This document shows, in pieces, positions 25,784-33,701 of a DNA stretch of 64,000 nt. The stretch is from an uncultured Lachnospiraceae bacterium. Its GTDB lineage: Bacteria > Bacillota > Clostridia > Lachnospirales > Lachnospiraceae. Location: contig CAMFDJ010000008.1 of NCBI GenBank assembly GCA_945949085.1, positions 1 to 64,000 of the forward strand, read 5' to 3'. The number at the start of each line of letters is the position of its first letter. Positions within the stretch are counted from its first letter, which is position 1. The notes beneath the pieces were generated by a model. That model worked only from the letters and a program-made list of their open reading frames with translations. It made no database searches and was not told where the DNA came from. A program made the position numbers and the translations under genes.

Positions 25784-26734
25784 TTATTCGATTCTTTCAA
25801 AAGTTATTTCATCATCAAAATAATGCAGTATTTCCTGAAAATCATCCCCGTTTTTTGCAAGTTCATTTGCATAATACTGATCAAATCCAAAGCCATGGCC
25901 GATGCCTTTGACAGTAAAGCAATACTTTCCCTTATCTTGTTCCCATGTAAAATTAGCAGAGGGTAATCCGAACTCCACGCGAAATTTTTCGCCGCTCACC
26001 CAGACTCCGTTGCGCTCAATCCACTCCACATATCCCTGCTCATCGCGCCTCGCCTCACCGAGCGTGCCTGTCTTTTCCTTCCTAATCTTTACCTTTGTCA
26101 TATAGTCTTTGGCTGCAAGATTACCGGGGCATGAAACACCTTGCCTGCCGCTGTCAAGGTGTGTTCTGGTCATGCCGCTGCTCATCGCATGATAGCTCAT
26201 GCAGAAGATTTCCCCGTCTTTTTGCATCACGATACCTCTGGTGTCAAGAACAGCCTGCAGCATACGGATCATAGAGTCTTCGCTTTCTTTTTTTACCCCC
26301 TCGTTTCCCGTAATTGTTTCTGACGGTTTTGTTTCACTCCATGCAGACGCTCTGTCTGATTGTTTCCCCGCCCATAACCGGCTGCGCAAAATAACGGCCT
26401 GCGCCTTTAATGTCTCTGCTTCATAAGAAGTATCGATGCTTCGGGAAAGCACTTTCAATACATACAGTTCCACCCAGCTTTCCTCGTCCTTACAGCACTG
26501 ATATAGCTCCCGATATAGGTTTTCCGTCTGTGAAAATGTTCCATCCGTCCGGACATGCTCCTCTTTCTCCTTATTTTCCTCTTTCTGTTCTCCTGCCAGC
26601 ATCGTTTCCCGGTTCATTGCCTCTTCGGCTGGCTGATTCTGTATTCTCATTCCCATCACTGCCGTCAGCAGTATCAAAAAAAGGATTCCTGCCAATATCT
26701 TCTTTTCCGGTAAAATACGATCACCTGATCTCAC
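25784..26734 (-). CDS. spoIID: Stage II sporulation protein D (SpoIID/LytB domain)
   Basis: SpoIID is the lytic transglycosylase of the DMP engulfment machine. About 316 residues: a membrane anchor (KILAGILFLILLTAVMGM), a linker, then the SpoIID domain with YEAETLKAQAVILRSRLW, SYHAMSSGMTR, and IGHGFGFDQYYANELAKNGDDFQEILHYF. The conserved catalytic Glu that normally precedes the EALKAQA block (as in AxEMP) aligns here with Ser in KVLSRSIDTSYEAETLK. The likely start is GTG (VRSGDR), with GGAGA six bases upstream; the ORF track begins nine codons earlier. It is followed 41 bases later by spoIIQ. Confidence 0.87.
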   Translation of the reverse strand: MRSGDRILPEKKILAGILFLILLTAVMGMRIQNQPAEEAMNRETMLAGEQKEENKEKEEHVRTDGTFSQTENLYRELYQCCKDEESWVELYVLKVLSRSIDTSYEAETLKAQAVILRSRLWAGKQSDRASAWSETKPSETITGNEGVKKESEDSMIRMLQAVLDTRGIVMQKDGEIFCMSYHAMSSGMTRTHLDSGRQGVSCPGNLAAKDYMTKVKIRKEKTGTLGEARRDEQGYVEWIERNGVWVSGEKFRVEFGLPSANFTWEQDKGKYCFTVKGIGHGFGFDQYYANELAKNGDDFQEILHYFDDEITFERIE

Positions 26735-26800
26735 ATAGCTTCTCCTATATGTATGTCCCATTCCGAAGTGATAGAACCATCCGGATCCTCGGACAAAATA

Positions 26801-26836
26801 AAGAGCTGCACACCGTTTTACGGTGTAGCAGCTCTT
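26801..26836 (-). terminator. Terminator of the large GH10 xylanase gene
   Basis: GAGCTGCTACACCG pairs with CGGTGTGCAGCTC around TAAAA, then TTTATTTTG on the minus strand. A clearly related hairpin ends the GH5 gene at 31101-31136. Confidence 0.88.
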
Positions 26837-26857
26837 CTCTCATTTGCTTTTATAAAC

Positions 26858-29800
26858 TTATTTTATTGTTGCTTTCTTGCTGAGTCCCTTTGCTGTGAGA
26901 AGCTTTTTATATGCTTTCTTCTTAGCCTTCGGTACTGTTACTTTCACATTAGACTTAACACCCTTGAATGCGCTCTTTCCAACTCTGCTGTTATTGAGCT
27001 TAGTTGTCTTGATCCTAATCGTACCAAGCTTCTTGCATCCATAGAAAGCGCTCTTTCCAATCTTAGTAACCTTCGCAGGAATCGTAATCTTTGTCAGAGA
27101 AGTACATTTGTAGAATGCTTTGTCTGAAATTGTGGTTACATTAGCACCCATGGAAACTGTTTTTAATTTTGTACATCCGCTGAATGCTTCCTTGCCGATC
27201 GATGTGATGTTCTTTCCAACAGTTACCTTAGTCAGCTTCTTATTGTTCTTGAATGCCTTCGGTGCAATGGAAGTAACTTTATAAGTAACACCGTCTTTCA
27301 CAATGGTAGCCGGAATCTTCACGGAAGTGGCTTTCTTGTTTGCAGACTTTGTGTATGCTACAGTCGGGTTCTTCACATCATCACTTGTCACCTTATAAGA
27401 TGCCTTTGTCTGTGTATCGCTCCATACAGTTCCATTTTTAGCCGGTGCAGGTGCTGCAGGCTCTTCCGGTTTGCTTGGCTCTTCCGGTTTACTTGGCTCT
27501 TCTTTTTGTGCATCCTTGTAAGTTGCAGTTATCTTTACATTCTTTGCAGGCATAACAAAGGTTGTAGTCTCTTTTGCAGCATCAGCCAGCTTAACTGTAT
27601 CGCCTTCTACTACCCACTTGTCAAACACTTTACCTGAAGTTGCCTTGTCTGCCTTAATTGTAACCTTTGCACTTGCTTTGTAAAGCGCACTGCCTGTTCC
27701 GTTGATTACAGTTGCCTTGTAGGTAACAGGGATAACGTCTTCCTTATCTTCAGGGATCTCACCTGCAATCAGTTTGGCTGAACCAAATACTGACGGATTA
27801 GACCAACCGTTTCCGCTTGCGTCAAACAGATTGCGTGTACCAATACGTCCGCCATTCTTACCATCATTGATCTGAACATCCAGACCGATGATTGCATCAG
27901 CTGCTGCGTCTAACGATGTCCACTTGATTGCAGCATAGATGACATAGCCATCCTCTGTTGTCTGTGCAATTGATTTGATATTTTCTTCTTTACATGTTGT
28001 ACCGTTGTAAGACTTCTGGTTCTGATAATTGACACGATACTGCTTATCATTGTCGTCATAAGAACCGGCCTTTTCATTGCATTCGTCAATAAAGATTTCA
28101 ACGGAATCCTGCTCATGCGTTGCTGAAGCAGTTGCGTCGAGTGACGGATCCACTACATCTACTCTGACATAAAGATTATGTTCATCCCAGAGGATTTTTG
28201 CTTTCGCTGTTGCTTCCGGTTCGCTGCCCTTAATATCAAGAGATACCGCATCGGTTGTATCCCATTCTGCGCTGTTGATTGAAACAGGCGATCCCTTCTT
28301 AACCGGCAATACCTTTGCAGACAGCTTCAGTGCACCGTAATAGAGATTTGATTTCTCCTGATTGCCCGTTGTATCAGACCAGGAAGCCTCTTTGCCATCA
28401 TTTACAACCTTGACATCAAACAGCATTGTCTCAGGCAATTTGTCACCCTCAGCCGGAGTGATTGTGACATATGCCTCATATCCGTCATCTGTTGCAATTG
28501 CATCAGCTCTGGAGATCTCAATCACCTTGATATTGTCACCTGTATTACGTGTTCCGACAAGGTCATAATAAACCTTGATTGCATCATCTGCACTATATGT
28601 TGCGTCTTTTACGCTGATTTTTACTTTTAACGCATTATCATTCCAAGCTGTCTTGAAAGAAACTTCTGTTGCGTCAGCCTTAAAGCTTTCCTCCAAAGCA
28701 TCGCCTGTTCCCTTTGCATTCACTGCCTTTGCATCCTTTGTTACAGGAGGCTCTGCAGGGAGCTTGCCTGGATCTACAAATGCCCAATATGCAGGCTTTG
28801 CAGCATATGTCTTATCAAACAGAAGCGGACAAACTTTGTGCTTGCCGTCTGCGCCGCCACCGGCACCATTGAAATCATTCAGCCATGAATTGCCATCATC
28901 TGTTCCCCAGAAAGTAATCGCTGTTACCTTTACATCTGAAGTCTTATTAAATGCAAGGATAGAGTTGTAATATCCCAAATAACGGTATGCCTGTTTTGCA
29001 TATTCTACATCATGGAATTTTCCATCATAATCATCTGAGCCCTTCATGTCGAGCTCTGTAAGCTGAATTTCCTCTACACCTGTTGCAGCATATGATTTTA
29101 ATGCATTCTCAAACTCTTCAAACGAAGGATAGTTGATGTTGTAATGTCCCTGCATGCCGATACCGTCGATTCTGGCTCCTTCTGTGGCTTTGATATCTTT
29201 CACAAGCTCGCAGATATAACCGCATTTTGCAGGTGTTGTATCATTATAATCGTTGTAGAAAAGTTTTACATTTTCAGGCGCATACTTGTTTGCATAAATA
29301 AATGCATTCTTGATATATTCATCGCTTCCGTCATATACCTTTGCCCAGTCAGTTCCCAAACGGATACCCGGATTCTGGCTGTCGTCATTTGCCTGTTCGT
29401 TTACTACATCCCATGCGTAGATCAAATCTTTATACGGACTGTCTTCGCCATAATAATGCTCCATAACAAGCTTGATATACTGCTCTAAACGAGCATTCAT
29501 TTTAGCTTTATCAAGGTACGGTTTTTCCGTATCAAAGTCTTCGTGGAAGAACTTGGCAGGTGTCTGAGAATGCCATACCAGCACATGTCCTCTTAACTTA
29601 ATCCAATCTTTTTCCTGCTTGCCTGCATTATATTTTAACAATTCATCGGCAACCGCATCACCCTGTGAAAAGTCAAGTGCTACTATTTCGTTTCCACTGA
29701 CAGTCGCATTGCCCAGGAAAGAATCAGGTTTCATTTCATTTTCACAGGTTACACTGTTGAAATGATGTGTCACCAGCTTCAATCTCTCCTCATCCTTTAA

Positions 29801-30811
29801 TGCAGAGAAAGGAACACAAGTACCTGCAATCAGTCCGTTTTCACCAAGTGCATCGCGAACCGGTTTTAAAGATGTGTCAACTTTCTTTTCAACAGGCGCT
29901 TCATTATCTCTCAATACGAAGGTAACGCTCTTGAGCGTTATGCTTAATCCGGCCTCGGCCAAAGACATGAGACCGATAGACTTAATGGTAAGCCCCTCTA
30001 AATTATTCTTTGTATAGCTGTTGTTTCCATATGTAACATCCTTTTCGCTGCCGATCTCATATCCGCCAACCTTCTCGAATACTTTCACAGCTAAAGAACT
30101 TGATACATCTTCTTTAACATTGAATGTTACTGACTCCAGACGTTTCTGTATCGCTTCCGGCACCTCAAAGCGAACCTCCTCGTACTGTTTCTTGTAATTA
30201 ATTTCTGCCTCATTACCGGAAACTGTATACTCGGCATCATTTGTAACAAACGAATTATTCAGCTCACTTACCGTAAAAGTAACGGGACCTGAAGGATACT
30301 GATCGTTCATTTCAAACGTGACACTCTCAAGTGTGATATCCAATGTACCGTCTTTCAGGGACATCAGACCAAATGATTTTACGCCGACACCTTCCAGATT
30401 ACCTTTTCTATATACATTTGTACCATAATCGACATCTTTTTCGCTGCCGATTTCGTATCCGCCAACCTCTTCGAATACTTTCACAGCCAAAGATGTTGCT
30501 GATCCTGCTTCCTTTATATTGCACGTGATCTTCTCAACGCGGCCTACCAGTGATTCAGGCACAGCATAACGGACCTCTTCGTACTGCTTTCCATAAGAAA
30601 TTTTGGCACAGTTGTCAGAAATTGTAATGGTAGCATTGTTTGAGCAAAATGAGTTTTCCAAATCAACAATGCTGTATTCTTTGGTTTCAACTACATCTGC
30701 CGCTTTTGCTTCCACAGAACCGGACAATCCATCTGCGCCAAAAGCATTGCCCGTCAGCACCATTGCCGAACTGAGCAACAGGCATAAAGCCCTTTTGAAT
30801 TTTCCTTTCAT
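26858..30811 (-). CDS. Secreted multimodular endo-1,4-beta-xylanase (GH10)
   Basis: 1317 residues. A signal peptide (about 1-38) is followed by two tandem homologous modules (about 45-160 and 165-290) sharing KQYEEVR and GGYEIGSEKDV. A GH10 catalytic domain (about 305-672) has its acid/base Glu in WDVVNEQAND (about 462) and nucleophile in QLTELDMKG (about 576). Two CBM9-like modules (about 685-830 and 850-1010), an InlB/Listeria-Bacteroides-type repeat (about 1018-1090), a Lys-Pro-Glu linker and BspA-like leucine-rich repeats (about 1160-1300) follow. The paired N-terminal modules occupy the place of CBM86 in the Roseburia intestinalis xylanase Xyn10A; that match is inference. Confidence 0.92.
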   Translation of the reverse strand: MKGKFKRALCLLLSSAMVLTGNAFGADGLSGSVEAKAADVVETKEYSIVDLENSFCSNNATITISDNCAKISYGKQYEEVRYAVPESLVGRVEKITCNIKEAGSATSLAVKVFEEVGGYEIGSEKDVDYGTNVYRKGNLEGVGVKSFGLMSLKDGTLDITLESVTFEMNDQYPSGPVTFTVSELNNSFVTNDAEYTVSGNEAEINYKKQYEEVRFEVPEAIQKRLESVTFNVKEDVSSSLAVKVFEKVGGYEIGSEKDVTYGNNSYTKNNLEGLTIKSIGLMSLAEAGLSITLKSVTFVLRDNEAPVEKKVDTSLKPVRDALGENGLIAGTCVPFSALKDEERLKLVTHHFNSVTCENEMKPDSFLGNATVSGNEIVALDFSQGDAVADELLKYNAGKQEKDWIKLRGHVLVWHSQTPAKFFHEDFDTEKPYLDKAKMNARLEQYIKLVMEHYYGEDSPYKDLIYAWDVVNEQANDDSQNPGIRLGTDWAKVYDGSDEYIKNAFIYANKYAPENVKLFYNDYNDTTPAKCGYICELVKDIKATEGARIDGIGMQGHYNINYPSFEEFENALKSYAATGVEEIQLTELDMKGSDDYDGKFHDVEYAKQAYRYLGYYNSILAFNKTSDVKVTAITFWGTDDGNSWLNDFNGAGGGADGKHKVCPLLFDKTYAAKPAYWAFVDPGKLPAEPPVTKDAKAVNAKGTGDALEESFKADATEVSFKTAWNDNALKVKISVKDATYSADDAIKVYYDLVGTRNTGDNIKVIEISRADAIATDDGYEAYVTITPAEGDKLPETMLFDVKVVNDGKEASWSDTTGNQEKSNLYYGALKLSAKVLPVKKGSPVSINSAEWDTTDAVSLDIKGSEPEATAKAKILWDEHNLYVRVDVVDPSLDATASATHEQDSVEIFIDECNEKAGSYDDNDKQYRVNYQNQKSYNGTTCKEENIKSIAQTTEDGYVIYAAIKWTSLDAAADAIIGLDVQINDGKNGGRIGTRNLFDASGNGWSNPSVFGSAKLIAGEIPEDKEDVIPVTYKATVINGTGSALYKASAKVTIKADKATSGKVFDKWVVEGDTVKLADAAKETTTFVMPAKNVKITATYKDAQKEEPSKPEEPSKPEEPAAPAPAKNGTVWSDTQTKASYKVTSDDVKNPTVAYTKSANKKATSVKIPATIVKDGVTYKVTSIAPKAFKNNKKLTKVTVGKNITSIGKEAFSGCTKLKTVSMGANVTTISDKAFYKCTSLTKITIPAKVTKIGKSAFYGCKKLGTIRIKTTKLNNSRVGKSAFKGVKSNVKVTVPKAKKKAYKKLLTAKGLSKKATIK

Positions 30812-30904
30812 TTTGTAACCTCCTATTTTTCCACCCCGGAGAATTGCGTCTTACAGGTGCCAGTCTATATGACAGCCAATCCCTCAAAATGGTTATTGCA
30901 CTGT

Positions 30905-30923
30905 ATTGGTTCAGACAACCAAT
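30905..30923. promoter_or_regulatory. Perfect inverted repeat upstream of the large xylanase gene (possible operator)
   Basis: ATTGGTT, five bases, AACCAAT, about 95 bases before the xylanase start. The 7-5-7 geometry suits a dimeric repressor. The rest of the roughly 360-base gap to the GH5 terminator holds no other feature I can support. Confidence 0.5.
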
Positions 30924-31100
30924 GCATGTTCTCTTTCAGTTTACAGTTTTGTTCTTTTCCTTTCTTTACACTTATGGCTATTTTCCTTTACAAAAATTGC
31001 CCGGGTACAGTGAATGATCTTTTGGTTTCTCAACTTTCTATCATTCCATGTAAAAATGGTCTGATTCTTTCACTCTTTGTTAATAAGAGTAGAGTCAAAA

Positions 31101-31136
31101 AGAGCCGCGCACCGCTTTACGCGATGTGCAGCTCTT
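31101..31136 (-). terminator. Terminator of the GH5 gene
   Basis: On the minus strand GAGCTGCACATCGCG pairs with CGGTGCGCGGCTC around TAAAG, then TTTTTGAC. Confidence 0.85.
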
Positions 31137-31174
31137 TCCAGTGTCATGATCGTTTTTATTGCTATGCCTCTTAC

Positions 31175-32212
31175 TTACAAAATTGCGATAAATTGATCCT
31201 TGATAGACTCAAAGCTCTCATCTACAAGTCCAAAATCCTTTTCCTTGTAGTTCCATAAAGCACGTCCGATCCCATGCTTTTTGAATACACTGTGGATATC
31301 GGAAAGCCATTTGATTTTGCCCTCGTTCTCTGCCAGATCAATCACTCCATATTCTCCGCAATATAAGCATACATTATCCTTTTCTGCTTTTTCTATTGCA
31401 GGTTTAAAAATATCTTCAAAGAAAGCTTCTCCAATCTCCGAAATGCCCTCATCAAACACAGCACCTGCCAGGTTCTGAGAAAGACTCCTGCTCGTTTCCC
31501 TGTACTCTTCCAGTGTCTTCGGATAACCGATTCTGAAATCGCGCGGCATCTCATCTACCCAGTACGCACCCTGATGGGTGTAGATCATCGGCTCATAGCA
31601 ATGGAAGTTATAGACGATCTTATCATCAATCGGAACGTCAAGAAGCGGAACTGTCAGAACATTGTTATAGCACACGCCGCCAATGACCAGATAGGCATCC
31701 GGAACGATTTCCCTCATCATCTTGACATATTTTGTTGCAATCTGATTCCACAGATCTTTTACTTCTACCAGAACTACTTCATTTAACGGTTCAAATGCAA
31801 CCTGATGTTGATAATCGGCAAATCTTGTTGCAATTTCACGCCACAGCTTAAAAAAGCGTGCCTGTAATGCTTCATCAGAAAAGAATTTTTCACGGTCCAT
31901 GTCCTTTTTCAACGGATCAAAGGAATATCCATAGCATTCATGAAGATCGATCAACATATTTATGCCGGCTTTTTCACACCACTGTCTGCAATTCTCCAGA
32001 TAATGAAAGCCTGTCTCCTTTAGTTCTCCCTCTTCCGTCTCAAGCACATTATAGTCAACCGGTACTCTGACATGATCGAAGCCTAAAGAAGCAATATAAT
32101 CAATATCCTTTTCCGTAATAAATGTTGCAAAATGTTCTTCATCATATTTGGCAAACTGAGAAATCCATCCCCCAAGATTGACACCCTTCATAAATCCTTG
32201 TAGCTCTTTCAT
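31175..32212 (-). CDS. Glycoside hydrolase family 5 enzyme, cytosolic
   Basis: 345 residues without signal peptide, so intracellular. The GH5 (beta/alpha)8 barrel shows FMKGVNLGGWISQF, HVRVPVDYNV, MLIDLHECYGY, the acid/base in AFEPLNEVV (about E145), NFHCYEPMIYTHQGAYW, and the nucleophile in LYCGEYGVID (about E287), ending with WNYKEKDFGLVD. The specificity (beta-glucan, mannan or xylo-oligosaccharide) cannot be set from sequence. It is upstream of the modular xylanase on the same strand but has its own terminator, so it is separately transcribed. A role in hydrolysing imported oligosaccharides is inference. Confidence 0.88.
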   Translation of the reverse strand: MKELQGFMKGVNLGGWISQFAKYDEEHFATFITEKDIDYIASLGFDHVRVPVDYNVLETEEGELKETGFHYLENCRQWCEKAGINMLIDLHECYGYSFDPLKKDMDREKFFSDEALQARFFKLWREIATRFADYQHQVAFEPLNEVVLVEVKDLWNQIATKYVKMMREIVPDAYLVIGGVCYNNVLTVPLLDVPIDDKIVYNFHCYEPMIYTHQGAYWVDEMPRDFRIGYPKTLEEYRETSRSLSQNLAGAVFDEGISEIGEAFFEDIFKPAIEKAEKDNVCLYCGEYGVIDLAENEGKIKWLSDIHSVFKKHGIGRALWNYKEKDFGLVDESFESIKDQFIAIL

Positions 32213-32301
32213 AGCAGTCTCCTTCTCTATGTGTCCTATTTTTGCTTACTCTGCTATTGTATGGTTTTTTCCCGCTCTTTTCAACACCTATTTCGCTTTT
32301 C

Positions 32302-33402
32302 TCACTGCGCAAGATCAAGCTGTTGCATGGTTCCCACATTTCCATTTTCATAGAGAAATATACCTGTGCTGCGAATCTTTCCGTTTGCCTGATTGTCCTT
32401 TAAGGAATTGAGTGAAAAATCCGTCGCTGCTTTCTGCAAACAGATGGCACCGACACCTGCCTCCTTTAGGGTGTACAGCACATCCTTGCCCGTCTCGTCC
32501 TTTGACCAGATCAGAAGCTTTTCAAACACGTCATCGTTTTCGTCGATCCATCCGTTTCCATCCCTGTCATACTGCGCCAGATCCCGGAAGCCGTCACCGC
32601 TGCTTGTCCCAAACAGCTCGGAGCCGTCGCCGATGATACCGTCACCGTTTTTATCGAGTGCCAGATATCCGCTGCCACTCTGCAGATAGGGAATGCTGTC
32701 CTTGATACCGTCTGCATCGATATCAAACTCAAACCTTTGATCTGACAAAGTAGCCATCTGTGTATCCAGATTGATGACAAGCGGATCTGTCATCGGCGGA
32801 AGCTGATCAGATATATTCTCCTCATAATATTCCTGAAAGCTCCGGCTCATGGTCAAATCGAGATTAAAGTTAATCTCTCTGCCGTCTGCAGTGCGTACGA
32901 TGCCCTGTGTGGAAAAGCTTGTCGTTTCCATCTCCCCATGGTAATAGCTTGCATTCCAGTAGGACCCACTGCCAATACTCTGACCGAAGCCCTGCGCCGG
33001 ATTCTGCTGCATACTCTGTTGCTTCGTTTGCCACTCATCCGCAAACGGGGGTGACACACTCTCCTGCATCTGATCCATCGGTCTTCCCCTCATACCGGAA
33101 TACAGCCACTTGATCAAAAACAGTACGCACTGCTCCCGGATAGACTCAAGCGTCTTCCGCTCCTGAACAGAGGAGACCTCCCGCGCGTTTACAAGGCTTC
33201 TGACCTGTATGCGGCGCGAGCCCATCTGAACCATGTTTTCTCCTTCTTCCTTCGTATGTAACAGGCCCGCAAAAGACCCGTCTGACATTTCACTTCCCTG
33301 TCCTGCAATCCCGCCCGTCAGGCTGGCTGAGATGCTCTTTCTTGTCACAGAAGCATAGCTTCTGGCGGATTCCATTCCTATCATGCTGGAATCGATTTTC
33401 AA
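32302..33402 (-). CDS. Protein with EF-hand-like / RTX-adjacent calcium-binding repeats, unknown function
   Basis: 366 residues, no signal peptide or membrane segment. The N-terminal 200 residues are polar and Gln/Ser-rich. The C-terminal part has three Asp-rich loops: FDIDADGIKDSI, LDKNGDGIIGDGSELFG and YDRDGNGWIDENDDVFEKLLIW. This order, including the GDGSELFG and GAICLQ segments, also occurs next to RTX repeats in Gram-negative proteins and in standalone clostridial proteins, where it is expected to bind calcium. No export signal is visible, so how it reaches calcium-rich surroundings is unclear. Two strong hairpins lie in its 5' leader. Confidence 0.65.
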   Translation of the reverse strand: MKIDSSMIGMESARSYASVTRKSISASLTGGIAGQGSEMSDGSFAGLLHTKEEGENMVQMGSRRIQVRSLVNAREVSSVQERKTLESIREQCVLFLIKWLYSGMRGRPMDQMQESVSPPFADEWQTKQQSMQQNPAQGFGQSIGSGSYWNASYYHGEMETTSFSTQGIVRTADGREINFNLDLTMSRSFQEYYEENISDQLPPMTDPLVINLDTQMATLSDQRFEFDIDADGIKDSIPYLQSGSGYLALDKNGDGIIGDGSELFGTSSGDGFRDLAQYDRDGNGWIDENDDVFEKLLIWSKDETGKDVLYTLKEAGVGAICLQKAATDFSLNSLKDNQANGKIRSTGIFLYENGNVGTMQQLDLAQ

Positions 33403-33433
33403 ATGTTTCCTCCTTCTTCCTGTTGATTTGTGG

Positions 33434-33500
33434 GGCTGCGTGGCCGGGTATCCATATCTATATAGATGTGTGATCTGTACAAATCCCCGGCCACGCAGCC
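33434..33500 (-). other. Strong 15-bp stem-loop in the leader upstream of the calcium-binding-repeat gene
   Basis: GGCTGCGTGGCCGGG and CCCGGCCACGCAGCC are perfect complements separated by 37 bases. No T-tract follows on either strand, so it is not a standard terminator. It is between the hydratase stop and the next gene start. Confidence 0.7.
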
Positions 33501-33518
33501 GTGCTCATAAACGCGGAA

Positions 33519-33550
33519 GAAGGTATACACCCTTACGGGTATATACCTTC
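33519..33550 (-). other. Second stem-loop in the same leader
   Basis: GAAGGTATACACCC pairs with GGGTATATACCTTC around TTAC. It lies 19 bases from the first hairpin. The rest of the 300-base gap (33551-33701) shows nothing I can assign. Confidence 0.65.
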
Positions 33551-33701
33551 CATGGCGACATAAGCACAAAGATTCTTGTTCCCTGAACCTTTGTACTATA
33601 TATCGGTTCTTTTTGTGTTTTCGTAACCTCAGAAAACTAATTTGTGTCTTTTCTGTGTTTTTTCTGTGTCCTGATCAGGCAATAGAACTATTCGGCACAA
33701 A

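Noticed and set aside
26734-26790. Sigma-E promoter (CATACATA) just before spoIID
   Set aside because: The -10-like sequence would put the transcription start inside the ribosome-binding site, and the -35 match is poor.
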